Made by a program: the position numbers and the translations under genes. The notes under the pieces were generated by a model. It saw only the letters and a list, made by a program, of their open reading frames with translations. It was not told the origin of the DNA and searched no databases. A stretch of 64,000 nt of DNA from an uncultured Sphingomonadaceae bacterium. Lineage in GTDB: Bacteria > Pseudomonadota > Alphaproteobacteria > Sphingomonadales > Sphingomonadaceae. Positions 1 to 7,565 of the stretch are shown one piece after another (the stretch's first letter is position 1; each line of letters begins with the position of its first letter). The stretch spans positions 930,001-994,000 of the forward strand of contig CANMQE010000001.1 of NCBI GenBank assembly GCA_947499975.1, in the 5' to 3' direction.

Positions 1-1
1 G

Positions 2-85
2 TTGCTTGCCGGATTCCAGACGCTGGCGAACCAGGTGGACGATTCCTTCACCGATCTCAGCGAGAAATACGAAGACGCACAGTAA
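2..85 (+). CDS. C-terminal fragment of an unidentified protein
   Basis: Only the last 27 codons and the TAA stop lie in the window. The tail reads as a mostly polar segment ending in DLSEKYEDAQ, which suggests a helical C-terminus. No family can be recognised from so short a piece. A short GC-rich inverted repeat (GCGCC/GGCGC, about 87-100) follows the stop; it lacks a T-run and is not a convincing terminator. Coding status rests on the open frame and its position just upstream of the heme oxygenase unit. Confidence 0.45.
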   Translation: MLAGFQTLANQVDDSFTDLSEKYEDAQ

Positions 86-148
86 GCACCGCGCCAAGGC
101 GCGTCGCCACTTGCAGCTTTGGCGGCCTCGAATTAGGAGGCCTTTGTC

Positions 149-178
149 ATGACCATGCAAGCCGAGCTCCACCTTTGA
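149..178 (+). CDS. 9-codon leader peptide coupled to the heme oxygenase gene
   Basis: A strong Shine-Dalgarno AGGAGG (135-140) sits 8 nt before an ATG at 149 that opens a 9-codon frame (MTMQAELHL) ending in TGA at 176-178. The stop overlaps the ATG of the heme oxygenase gene at 178 by one base (TGATG). The heme oxygenase ATG has no good ribosome site of its own, so its translation probably depends on ribosomes finishing this peptide. The peptide has no run of identical codons typical of amino-acid attenuators. Reality as a translated leader is inferred from the site geometry. Confidence 0.5.
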   Translation: MTMQAELHL

Positions 179-756
179 TGACGCCGACATTGAGGCAGCG
201 CCTGCGGCAAGAAACGGGTGACATGCATGAGCGGGTCGAGGACGCGTTCGCGCTTCTCGATCTTGGAGAGCGAAACGGCATTGCCGCTACGCTGGATGCG
301 CATATCCAAGTCCTTTCCCGCCTGTTGGCCGGCATGGCCTCGCATCCCGATTACGCTACTGCGGATGGCGCTGGCGAGGAATACCGTCAGGAAATCCGCC
401 GGCTGCACGATCTGGCAGTGCAATCCCGTGCGCATTTTGGCGATGCGGGCGCCAACGCGTCTGGCGCAATCGAGCCCTTTACCGTCCATCCTCTTTCGGC
501 TGCCTACGTGATTTTCGGATCGCGCCTCGGCTCTCGCGTGATTGCGGCGAACATGCGGCGCAACGAAGTGGATTGGCCGAAAGATGCCATTGCCTATTTC
601 ACCGATGACGAGACCCGCGAATACTGGCAGAGCCTGCTGTGCGCCTTCGGGAATAATGAAGGCAACGCGGATATAATCGTGGCAGACGCCGTTAAGACCT
701 TTGAACTGTTCCTTGCAGAAGCCCGGAGCGCCCATTCCCTGATACGAAGTTCCTGA
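178..756 (+). CDS. bphO: Biliverdin-producing heme oxygenase (BphO type)
   Basis: About 192 residues, the usual length for bacterial heme oxygenases. It would open heme to biliverdin, the chromophore of the phytochrome encoded 4 bp downstream. The N-terminal motif LRQETGDMHERVE carries the candidate proximal heme ligand His17, and the rest is helical as in the HemeO fold. A TTG three bases upstream is also in frame, but the ATG at 178 overlaps the preceding leader stop (TGATG) and is the better start. The immediate pairing with a bacteriophytochrome is the classical bphO-bphP arrangement and strongly supports the function. Cytoplasmic; electron donor not visible here. Confidence 0.85.
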   Translation: MTPTLRQRLRQETGDMHERVEDAFALLDLGERNGIAATLDAHIQVLSRLLAGMASHPDYATADGAGEEYRQEIRRLHDLAVQSRAHFGDAGANASGAIEPFTVHPLSAAYVIFGSRLGSRVIAANMRRNEVDWPKDAIAYFTDDETREYWQSLLCAFGNNEGNADIIVADAVKTFELFLAEARSAHSLIRSS

Positions 757-760
757 CTAG

Positions 761-3310
761 ATGGATGTCGACCTTACCAATTGCGAGCGGGAAGAAATTC
801 ATCTTCTTGGCCATGTGCAAACTTTCGGCTGCCTGCTCGCCCTCTCGTCAGACTGGCTGGTGGTGCATGCATCGCGTAACACGCAGGATCACCTTGGCGT
901 AAAGGCCGAGGATATGATCGGAGAGCCGGTCCGCAATTTCCTGACGGAAAATGCCGTTCACGATATTCGCGGCGCTATCCAGACGCTGGTAGCAAAAGAT
1001 GCCGTTGCGCGCCTGTTCGATACCAAGGTGCTGCGCGACAACGACCAGCGCTTCAACATCGTCCTGCATCGCTCGGGCAAGATTACCATCGTCGAGATCG
1101 AGCCCGCCCTCCCGCGTGAAGAGCAGACCGACAGCATGTCTCAGGTGCGCAACATCATCGACAGGATGAACGGCACCGAAACGATCGATCGGCTTTGCCG
1201 GACAGCGGCCAAGTTCATCCAACTGTTCACCGGCTTCGACAGGGTGAAGGTCTATCGTTTCGCGCCGGACCAGTCGGGCGAAGTGATAGCCGAAGCGACC
1301 AAGCCCGGCGTCGATTCGTTCCTGGGCCTGCGCTATCCCGCATCCGACATTCCCAGCCAGGCGCGCACTCTCTACAAGCGTTCCCTCATCCGCATCATCA
1401 GCGATGTGGACGACGATGTTTCGCCTATCATCCCGGAAGTGAACAGCGACAGCGAGAAGGTCGACCTCTCTCTCAGTACGCTGCGCGCTGTCTCCCCCAT
1501 CCACCTTGAATACCTGCGCAACATGGGCGTGAAGGCATCGATGTCGATCAGCATCATGTGCCACGGCAAGCTGTGGGGCCTGATCGCGTGCCACCATTAC
1601 AAACCGCTGGTGCTGGATTACCGCGTGCGTTCTGCCTGCGAACTTTTTGGCCAGATGTTCAGCTTCGTGCTGACTGGCCTGGAAGATAACCGCCGCAACA
1701 AGGATGCAGAGGCCGCGCGCAACCTGCACGATTCGATGATGCGACACTTCGCCGAAGGCAGCAAGATCGGATCGGACTTCAACTTCATCGTGGATGGCCT
1801 TGCAGAGATCATCGATTTCGACGGGGCCGTGGGCTGGATCGACGGCGAGTTTCGGCAGGTGGGCGTGACCCCCACGAAGGACGAAATCATGACGCTGGTG
1901 CGGTTCCTCAACACCACCGCCACCAGCCAGGTCTACGCCACCAACAGCCTCTACAAGGTTCACCCACCGGCGGAGGATTATATCCCGCGCGGTGCCGGCG
2001 TGCTTGCCCTGCCCGTCTCCCGCCGCCCGCGAGATTACATCCTGCTGTTCCGTTCCGAGGTCGCTAAGACCGTGAAGTGGGCAGGCAATCCCGAAAAGGC
2101 CGTGGAACTCGGGCCCAACGGCGCCCGCCTCACGCCGCGCAAGAGCTTCGAGACATGGAAAGAGGTGGTCTACGGCCAGTCGGAGGAATGGACGACCACG
2201 GAACTCCAGAGCGCCGACACGATACGCGTCACCTTGCTGGAGGTGGTTCTGCGGATGAGCGATGCCGCCAACCTCGAGCGGTCGCGCGCGCAGGAAAAGC
2301 AGGAATTGCTGATTGCCGAACTCAATCACCGCGTTCGCAACATCCTGAACCTGATCCGCGGGCTGGTGGAGCAGAGCAAGACCGATGCCGTGAGCATCGA
2401 GGAATTTACCACCAACGTCAGCGACCGGATCCAGGCGCTGGCCCGCGCGCATGACCAGATCACGCGCGACAACTGGAGCGCGGCCTCGCTGCGCATGCTG
2501 ATCCGCACCGAGGCGAAAGCCTACCTCGGCCCCAAGAGCGAGCGCGTGCGGTTCCACGGGGTCGATGCCATCGTGCACCCCGAAACCTACTCAACCCTCG
2601 CCCTGGTCATTCACGAGCTGACGTCGAACTCCGCCAAGTATGGCGCACTTGCCGACAGCCGCGGCAAGATCGACGTGACGATGACGCGCGAGGAAGACGA
2701 TGCGCTGACCATGACATGGGTGGAATCGGACGGACCCACGGTGAAGCCGCCCAAGCGCCGCGGCTTCGGCTCCACGGTCATCGAACGATCCGTGCCGTTC
2801 GAACTGGGCGGCGATGCGGAGATTTCCTTCCCCATGACAGGCGTGCGCGCGCGCCTGATGATCCCGTCAAATCACATTGCGGACTTCGTCGCCTCGGAAG
2901 AAACCGGCAAGGACGAGGCGAAGCCCGGACTACCGGCGGAAGGCAGGCAATCGGAACTTCCCGATGGCACGGTGCTGCTGGTGGAAGACAACATGATCAT
3001 CGCCATGGATGGCGAGAAAATGCTGGAAGATCTCGGCGCCAAGAAGGTGGTGACGGCATCCAGCGTTGCCGAAGCGATGCGCCTCGTCGAAGAGGAGCGG
3101 ATCGTTTTCGCCCTGCTCGATCTCAATCTGGGCATCGATAACAGCATCCCCGTGGCGCGGGCCTTGAAGGAGCAGGGCATACCCTTCGCCTTTGCAACGG
3201 GTTACGGTGATTCCGCCCAATTGCTGGAAGATTTCAAGGGCGTGCCAGTGCTAACCAAGCCTTACGAAAAGTCTTTGCTGGGCAAAACCATGCAGGATAT
3301 CTTCAGCTAA
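761..3310 (+). CDS. bphP: Bacteriophytochrome with HWE histidine kinase and C-terminal receiver
   Basis: 849-residue red/far-red light sensor. Order: PAS (about 1-115) with biliverdin-binding Cys8 in LTNCERE; GAF (about 130-300) with the phytochrome motif YPASDIP; PHY (about 310-490) with a PRKSF tongue motif; HWE/HisKA_2 kinase with phospho-acceptor His523 in ELNHRVRN, an N-box HELTSN and the WVESDGP element; receiver domain (about 735-849) with Asp787 in LLDLNLG. A C-terminal receiver makes it a hybrid kinase that may phosphorylate itself or act as a phosphate sink. HWE kinases of this group often feed the general stress response regulator PhyR; that link is inference. Co-transcribed with bphO (4-nt gap). 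Confidence 0.93.
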   Translation: MDVDLTNCEREEIHLLGHVQTFGCLLALSSDWLVVHASRNTQDHLGVKAEDMIGEPVRNFLTENAVHDIRGAIQTLVAKDAVARLFDTKVLRDNDQRFNIVLHRSGKITIVEIEPALPREEQTDSMSQVRNIIDRMNGTETIDRLCRTAAKFIQLFTGFDRVKVYRFAPDQSGEVIAEATKPGVDSFLGLRYPASDIPSQARTLYKRSLIRIISDVDDDVSPIIPEVNSDSEKVDLSLSTLRAVSPIHLEYLRNMGVKASMSISIMCHGKLWGLIACHHYKPLVLDYRVRSACELFGQMFSFVLTGLEDNRRNKDAEAARNLHDSMMRHFAEGSKIGSDFNFIVDGLAEIIDFDGAVGWIDGEFRQVGVTPTKDEIMTLVRFLNTTATSQVYATNSLYKVHPPAEDYIPRGAGVLALPVSRRPRDYILLFRSEVAKTVKWAGNPEKAVELGPNGARLTPRKSFETWKEVVYGQSEEWTTTELQSADTIRVTLLEVVLRMSDAANLERSRAQEKQELLIAELNHRVRNILNLIRGLVEQSKTDAVSIEEFTTNVSDRIQALARAHDQITRDNWSAASLRMLIRTEAKAYLGPKSERVRFHGVDAIVHPETYSTLALVIHELTSNSAKYGALADSRGKIDVTMTREEDDALTMTWVESDGPTVKPPKRRGFGSTVIERSVPFELGGDAEISFPMTGVRARLMIPSNHIADFVASEETGKDEAKPGLPAEGRQSELPDGTVLLVEDNMIIAMDGEKMLEDLGAKKVVTASSVAEAMRLVEEERIVFALLDLNLGIDNSIPVARALKEQGIPFAFATGYGDSAQLLEDFKGVPVLTKPYEKSLLGKTMQDIFS

Positions 3311-3339
3311 CCACCAAGACCGCTTGCACGGCGCTCAGG

Positions 3340-5157
3340 CTATTCCTCACCCATCCGCAATGCGGCGATGAAGGCTTCCTGCGGGATGCTGACGTTGCCG
3401 TATTCGCGCATCCGGGCCTTGCCCTTCTTCTGCTTGTCCAGCAGCTTCTTCTTGCGGCTGATGTCGCCGCCGTAACACTTGGCGGTCACGTCCTTGCGCA
3501 GGGCAGCGATGGTTTCGCGGGCGATGATCTTTCCGCCGATGGCGGCCTGGATCGGGATCTTGAACAGGTGGCGCGGGATAAGGTCCTTCAGCCGCTCGCA
3601 CATGCCGCGACCGCGCTCCTCGGCAACGGAGCGATGGACGATCAGCGAGAGCGCATCCACCGGCTCCGCATTCACCATGATGTTCATCTTCACAAGGTCG
3701 CCCTCGCGATTGCCGATCTGCTCGTAATCGAAACTGGCATAACCGCGGCTGATGGATTTCAGGCGGTCGTAGAAATCGAACACCACCTCGTTCAGTGGCA
3801 ATTCGTACGTCACCTGCGCACGGCCGCCCACATAGGTAAGCTGCACCTGGATACCGCGCCTGTCCTGGCACAGCTTCAGGATCGAGCCCAGATGCTCGTC
3901 CGGGGTGTAGATCGTGGCCTTGATCCACGGCTCCTCGATCATCTCGATGCGGTTCACGTCCGGCCAGTCGGCGGGGTTGTGAATGTCGATGACGGCGGCG
4001 TCCTCGTTCTTCGTGTGCGCCAGGTGCACACGGTAGACGACGCTGGGCGCGGTGGTGATTAGATCGAGATCGTATTCGCGGCTCAGGCGTTCCTGGATGA
4101 TTTCCAGATGCAGCAGGCCAAGGAAGCCAGCGCGGAAACCGAAGCCCAGCGCGGCACTGGATTCCATCTCGTAGGAGAATGACGCATCGTTCAGCCGCAG
4201 TTTGCCGATGGACTCGCGCAGCTTCTCGAAATCGGCGGCGTCGACGGGGAACAGGCCGCAGAACACCACGGGCTGCACTTCCTTGTATCCCTTGAGCGCG
4301 GTGGTCGATCCGTTCTTCACAGTGGTGATCGTATCGCCGACGCGGGCCTGCTCCACTTCCTTGATCTGGGCGGTAATGAAGCCGATTTCGCCGGGGCCGA
4401 TCTCGGGCAGATCGGTGCGCTTCGGGCTGAAACAGCCCACGCGATCCACCAGATGTTCCGTCCCGCCCTGCATGAACTTTACGTTCAGGCCCTTCTTCAG
4501 AACCCCGTCCATCACGCGGACCAGAATCACCACGCCGAGATACGGATCGTACCAGCTATCCACCAGCATGGCCTTCAGCGGCGCGTCGCGATCGCCCGTG
4601 GGGGGCGGAATGCGCTTCACCAGCGCTTCCAGCACATCCTCGATACCGATGCCGGACTTGGCGCTGGTCAGCACCGCGTCGCTTGCATCAAGGCCGATGA
4701 TGTCCTCGATCTCCGCCTTTACCCTTTCAGGCTCGGCGGCGGGCAGGTCGATCTTGTTGATGACGGGCACGATCTCGTGGTCATGCTCTATCGACTGGTA
4801 GACATTGGCCAGCGTCTGCGCTTCCACGCCCTGCGCGGCGTCCACCACCAGCAGCGCGCCCTCGCACGCGGCCAGCGAACGCGAAACCTCGTAGGCGAAG
4901 TCCACGTGGCCCGGCGTATCCATCAGGTTCAGCTCGTAGGTCTCGCCGTCCTTCGCGGTGTAGTTCAGGCGCACGGTCTGCGCCTTGATGGTGATGCCGC
5001 GCTCTTTTTCGATATCCATGTTGTCGAGCACCTGCTCGGACATTTCGCGTTCGGTCAGCCCGCCACACACCTGGATCAGGCGGTCTGCCAGCGTGGACTT
5101 GCCATGGTCGATGTGGGCGATGATGGAGAAATTGCGGATGCGCGACAATTCGGTCAT
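3340..5157 (-). CDS. lepA: Elongation factor 4 (back-translocating GTPase LepA)
   Basis: 605 residues, full length. Translational GTPase with P-loop AHIDHGKST (14-22), switch motif ERGITIK, DTPGH (G3) and NKID (G4), then domains II, III and V and the LepA-specific basic C-terminal region ([17 protein letters not shown]). It binds ribosomes and affects translocation and initiation under stress. The start at 5157 has an AAAGG site 6 nt upstream. It lies 31 nt downstream of the PilZ-containing GGDEF-EAL gene on the same strand, so read-through transcription is possible. Convergent with bphP, with 29 nt between the stops and no clear terminator hairpin there. Confidence 0.97.
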   Translation of the reverse strand: MTELSRIRNFSIIAHIDHGKSTLADRLIQVCGGLTEREMSEQVLDNMDIEKERGITIKAQTVRLNYTAKDGETYELNLMDTPGHVDFAYEVSRSLAACEGALLVVDAAQGVEAQTLANVYQSIEHDHEIVPVINKIDLPAAEPERVKAEIEDIIGLDASDAVLTSAKSGIGIEDVLEALVKRIPPPTGDRDAPLKAMLVDSWYDPYLGVVILVRVMDGVLKKGLNVKFMQGGTEHLVDRVGCFSPKRTDLPEIGPGEIGFITAQIKEVEQARVGDTITTVKNGSTTALKGYKEVQPVVFCGLFPVDAADFEKLRESIGKLRLNDASFSYEMESSAALGFGFRAGFLGLLHLEIIQERLSREYDLDLITTAPSVVYRVHLAHTKNEDAAVIDIHNPADWPDVNRIEMIEEPWIKATIYTPDEHLGSILKLCQDRRGIQVQLTYVGGRAQVTYELPLNEVVFDFYDRLKSISRGYASFDYEQIGNREGDLVKMNIMVNAEPVDALSLIVHRSVAEERGRGMCERLKDLIPRHLFKIPIQAAIGGKIIARETIAALRKDVTAKCYGGDISRKKKLLDKQKKGKARMREYGNVSIPQEAFIAALRMGEE

Positions 5158-5188
5158 GGCGCGCCTTTAGCCGCACGCTGCGAGGCTG

Positions 5189-7444
5189 TCAGCCGGAATA
5201 TGCGTCTCGCCCCGCGCGCGAGGCGCTGCCGCTGACATCCACCTGCATGAAACGTGGCCGCGTGTTCCCGGAATTGGCACCGGCAGCGGCTGCCGCAAGG
5301 TGATGCCCGCTCTGCAATGCCTGCAAGGGCATCCCTACCGACGTCAGCATATAGGGCGACACCCGGTGACGGGTGCACAGCCCCCCTGCCCCGTCCGAAA
5401 CAAGCGGCGTTTCGAATTGCAGGCCCTGCGTTGCGTCCTGGGAGCGGCGCACCTTGCCTACAACGATCTGCCCCTCGCCAAGGTCGATCACCAGTTCGGT
5501 GCCGATGGGCACGTCCACCAGCCCTTCGATCCGCGCGCCTGTGCGCGACAGATCACGCAGCATCGCGCTGTAGTGATGATCTTCGTGCACCACGCCCACC
5601 CGGCGATACAGGGTGCGGCGTTCCGCGCGCATCGTGGCAGGGCCGATCGGCTCGTACACCAGTTCCTGGCTTTCCAGCTTCCGCATGACCTCTTCCTGCG
5701 GCACCGCGCGCGAGAAGATGAAGCCCTGCACGAGGTCGATATTGAGCTCGCCCACGGTTTTCAGCTGGTCCATCGCCTCGACCCCTTCGGCAACGGTCGT
5801 CATGTTCATGGCGCTGGCAAGATTGGCGATGGCCTGCACGATGGCGAGACCCGATGCATCATCGCTGGAGCATCCGTTGACGAAGCTCTGGTCGATCTTG
5901 AGCTTGCTGAAGGGCGCTTTTCGCAAATAGGAGAGAGAGGAATAGCCGGTGCCGAAATCGTCCAGCGCCAGTTTCACGCCGAGATTGTAAAGCTTGGCGA
6001 ACATGTCCGAGGCGCTGCCGACATCGCCCACGAACACGCTTTCGGTAATTTCCAGTTCCAGTCGCGAAGGCGGCAGGCCGCTGTTCTTCAGCGCCTTCTT
6101 CACGATATCGGGCAGATCCTCGTTCAGGAACTGCCGCGCGGAGACATTCACCGAGACGGGTAGCTCCCCCGGCCAGCTAGCCGCATCGAGGCAGGACTGC
6201 ATCAGCGCCCATTCGCCCAGCTTGTCGATCAAATTACTGTCTTCCGCGATGGGGATGAAGACACCGGGCGAGACAGGCCCGCGCACCGGATGTTCCCACC
6301 GCATCAGCGATTCAAAGCCAAGGACGTGGTTCGCCTTCGTGCAGACCTGCGGCTGGTAATGCATCCGCAGCTGGTCTTTGTCGATGGCGTCGCGCAGGTC
6401 TTCCTCGATCTCGCGCCGATCCTCCGCAGTTTCCTTCAGGTCGTTGGAATAAAAGCGGAACTGGCCACGGCCACCGCCCTTCGCAGCATACAGCGCCAGG
6501 TCTGCCGCCTTCACCAGCTCGGTTGATTCCAGCCCGTCATATGGGGCAATAGCGATGCCAACGGAGGTGCCGATAATCGCTCTTCGTCCCTCGATCGAGT
6601 AGGGCTGCGAGATCATCTGGATCATGCGGTTGGCATAATCGCCCAACTTGCCACGATCATCCAGATCGGGAACGATCAGCTGGAACTCGTCCCCGCCGAT
6701 GCGTCCGATCTCCGCGCCGCCGGGCGCAACGCGCTGCAGGCGCTGGCTGACCTGGCGCAGCAATTCGTCGCCTGCGGGGTGGCCCAGCGAATCGTTGACT
6801 TGCTTGAATCTGTCGAGGTCCAGCATGATCAGTGCGCAACTGCGCTTCTCGTGCTCGTTCGCACGCAGCGCATTGGTAAGCCGCTGGGACATGCGGTGAC
6901 GGTTGGAAAGACCCGTCAGCGCATCGAAGGCGGCCATGCGCGATGTCTTGCGCTTGTCGGCATATGTGCTGGTAATGTCCTTCGCAGTTCCGCGATAGCC
7001 GATGAATTCGCGCCTGGCGTCGAACTGCGGACGGCCCGTGATCTGCCACCACCTGCGCGCGCTTTCATCCGCGTCATCGCCGTGCAGGCGAACGACAAGC
7101 TCGGTAAAGCTGGAGCGTGAACTCAGGAGGAACGCGATCGGCTTCGCTTCGGAATGATCCTCGTCCTCGTTCACCGTCTGCAGGACTTTCGAAACAGCTT
7201 CGCCTATCACCGCGCGCTCCGGCGCGAACTGTGCGAGTGCCTTGGCGGAAAGGTAGTTCAGGCGGCACTTCGCATCGGTTGACCAGAACCATGCAAGATC
7301 ACTCTGCTCGCAGTCTTCCAGCAGCTCGAGACGCTGGCGATCGCTGAGGGTCGAGATGCGGGCGACAGCGGCCTCGGCATCGGGCACGCGGATGCTATCG
7401 GCATCCTTTCCGCCGAACCCTTTCCAAATTTCGCGGACACCCAT
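5189..7444 (-). CDS. Soluble PAS-GGDEF-EAL-PilZ cyclic-di-GMP protein
   Basis: About 751 residues. A PAS-like region (40-165) precedes GGDEF (175-335, intact RIGGDEF), EAL (350-600; the signature is E-S-L in FESLMRW but VNVS, ELEITES, DDFGTGYSS, KIDQSF and VAEGVE are all kept), then PilZ (about 620-705; ERRTLYRR and DLSRTG) and a 50-residue tail. No I-site RxxD lies before GGDEF. No membrane segment is seen. An in-frame ATG at 7453 directly abuts the GGAGG site, whereas the ATG at 7444 is 9 nt from it, so 7444 is chosen. It probably makes and degrades c-di-GMP and senses it through PilZ; net activity cannot be told from sequence. Paralogue of the gene upstream. Confidence 0.9.
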   Translation of the reverse strand: MGVREIWKGFGGKDADSIRVPDAEAAVARISTLSDRQRLELLEDCEQSDLAWFWSTDAKCRLNYLSAKALAQFAPERAVIGEAVSKVLQTVNEDEDHSEAKPIAFLLSSRSSFTELVVRLHGDDADESARRWWQITGRPQFDARREFIGYRGTAKDITSTYADKRKTSRMAAFDALTGLSNRHRMSQRLTNALRANEHEKRSCALIMLDLDRFKQVNDSLGHPAGDELLRQVSQRLQRVAPGGAEIGRIGGDEFQLIVPDLDDRGKLGDYANRMIQMISQPYSIEGRRAIIGTSVGIAIAPYDGLESTELVKAADLALYAAKGGGRGQFRFYSNDLKETAEDRREIEEDLRDAIDKDQLRMHYQPQVCTKANHVLGFESLMRWEHPVRGPVSPGVFIPIAEDSNLIDKLGEWALMQSCLDAASWPGELPVSVNVSARQFLNEDLPDIVKKALKNSGLPPSRLELEITESVFVGDVGSASDMFAKLYNLGVKLALDDFGTGYSSLSYLRKAPFSKLKIDQSFVNGCSSDDASGLAIVQAIANLASAMNMTTVAEGVEAMDQLKTVGELNIDLVQGFIFSRAVPQEEVMRKLESQELVYEPIGPATMRAERRTLYRRVGVVHEDHHYSAMLRDLSRTGARIEGLVDVPIGTELVIDLGEGQIVVGKVRRSQDATQGLQFETPLVSDGAGGLCTRHRVSPYMLTSVGMPLQALQSGHHLAAAAAGANSGNTRPRFMQVDVSGSASRAGRDAYSG

Positions 7445-7565
7445 GTGTCGCATCCTCCGAAGAATTGCCTGTTTCCCGCCTTGGCGAGCAGGCCGATTGA
7501 ACTGACCCGCGTCCTAAACAGCCATCGTTACCAAACATCTAAAAAACAGTCGGAAACGCCAGAAA

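Noticed and set aside
848..2578. 576-codon open frame opposite the phytochrome gene
   Set aside because: It is antisense to a fully recognisable phytochrome, has biased His/Arg/Ala content typical of a reverse-frame shadow, and no family motif.
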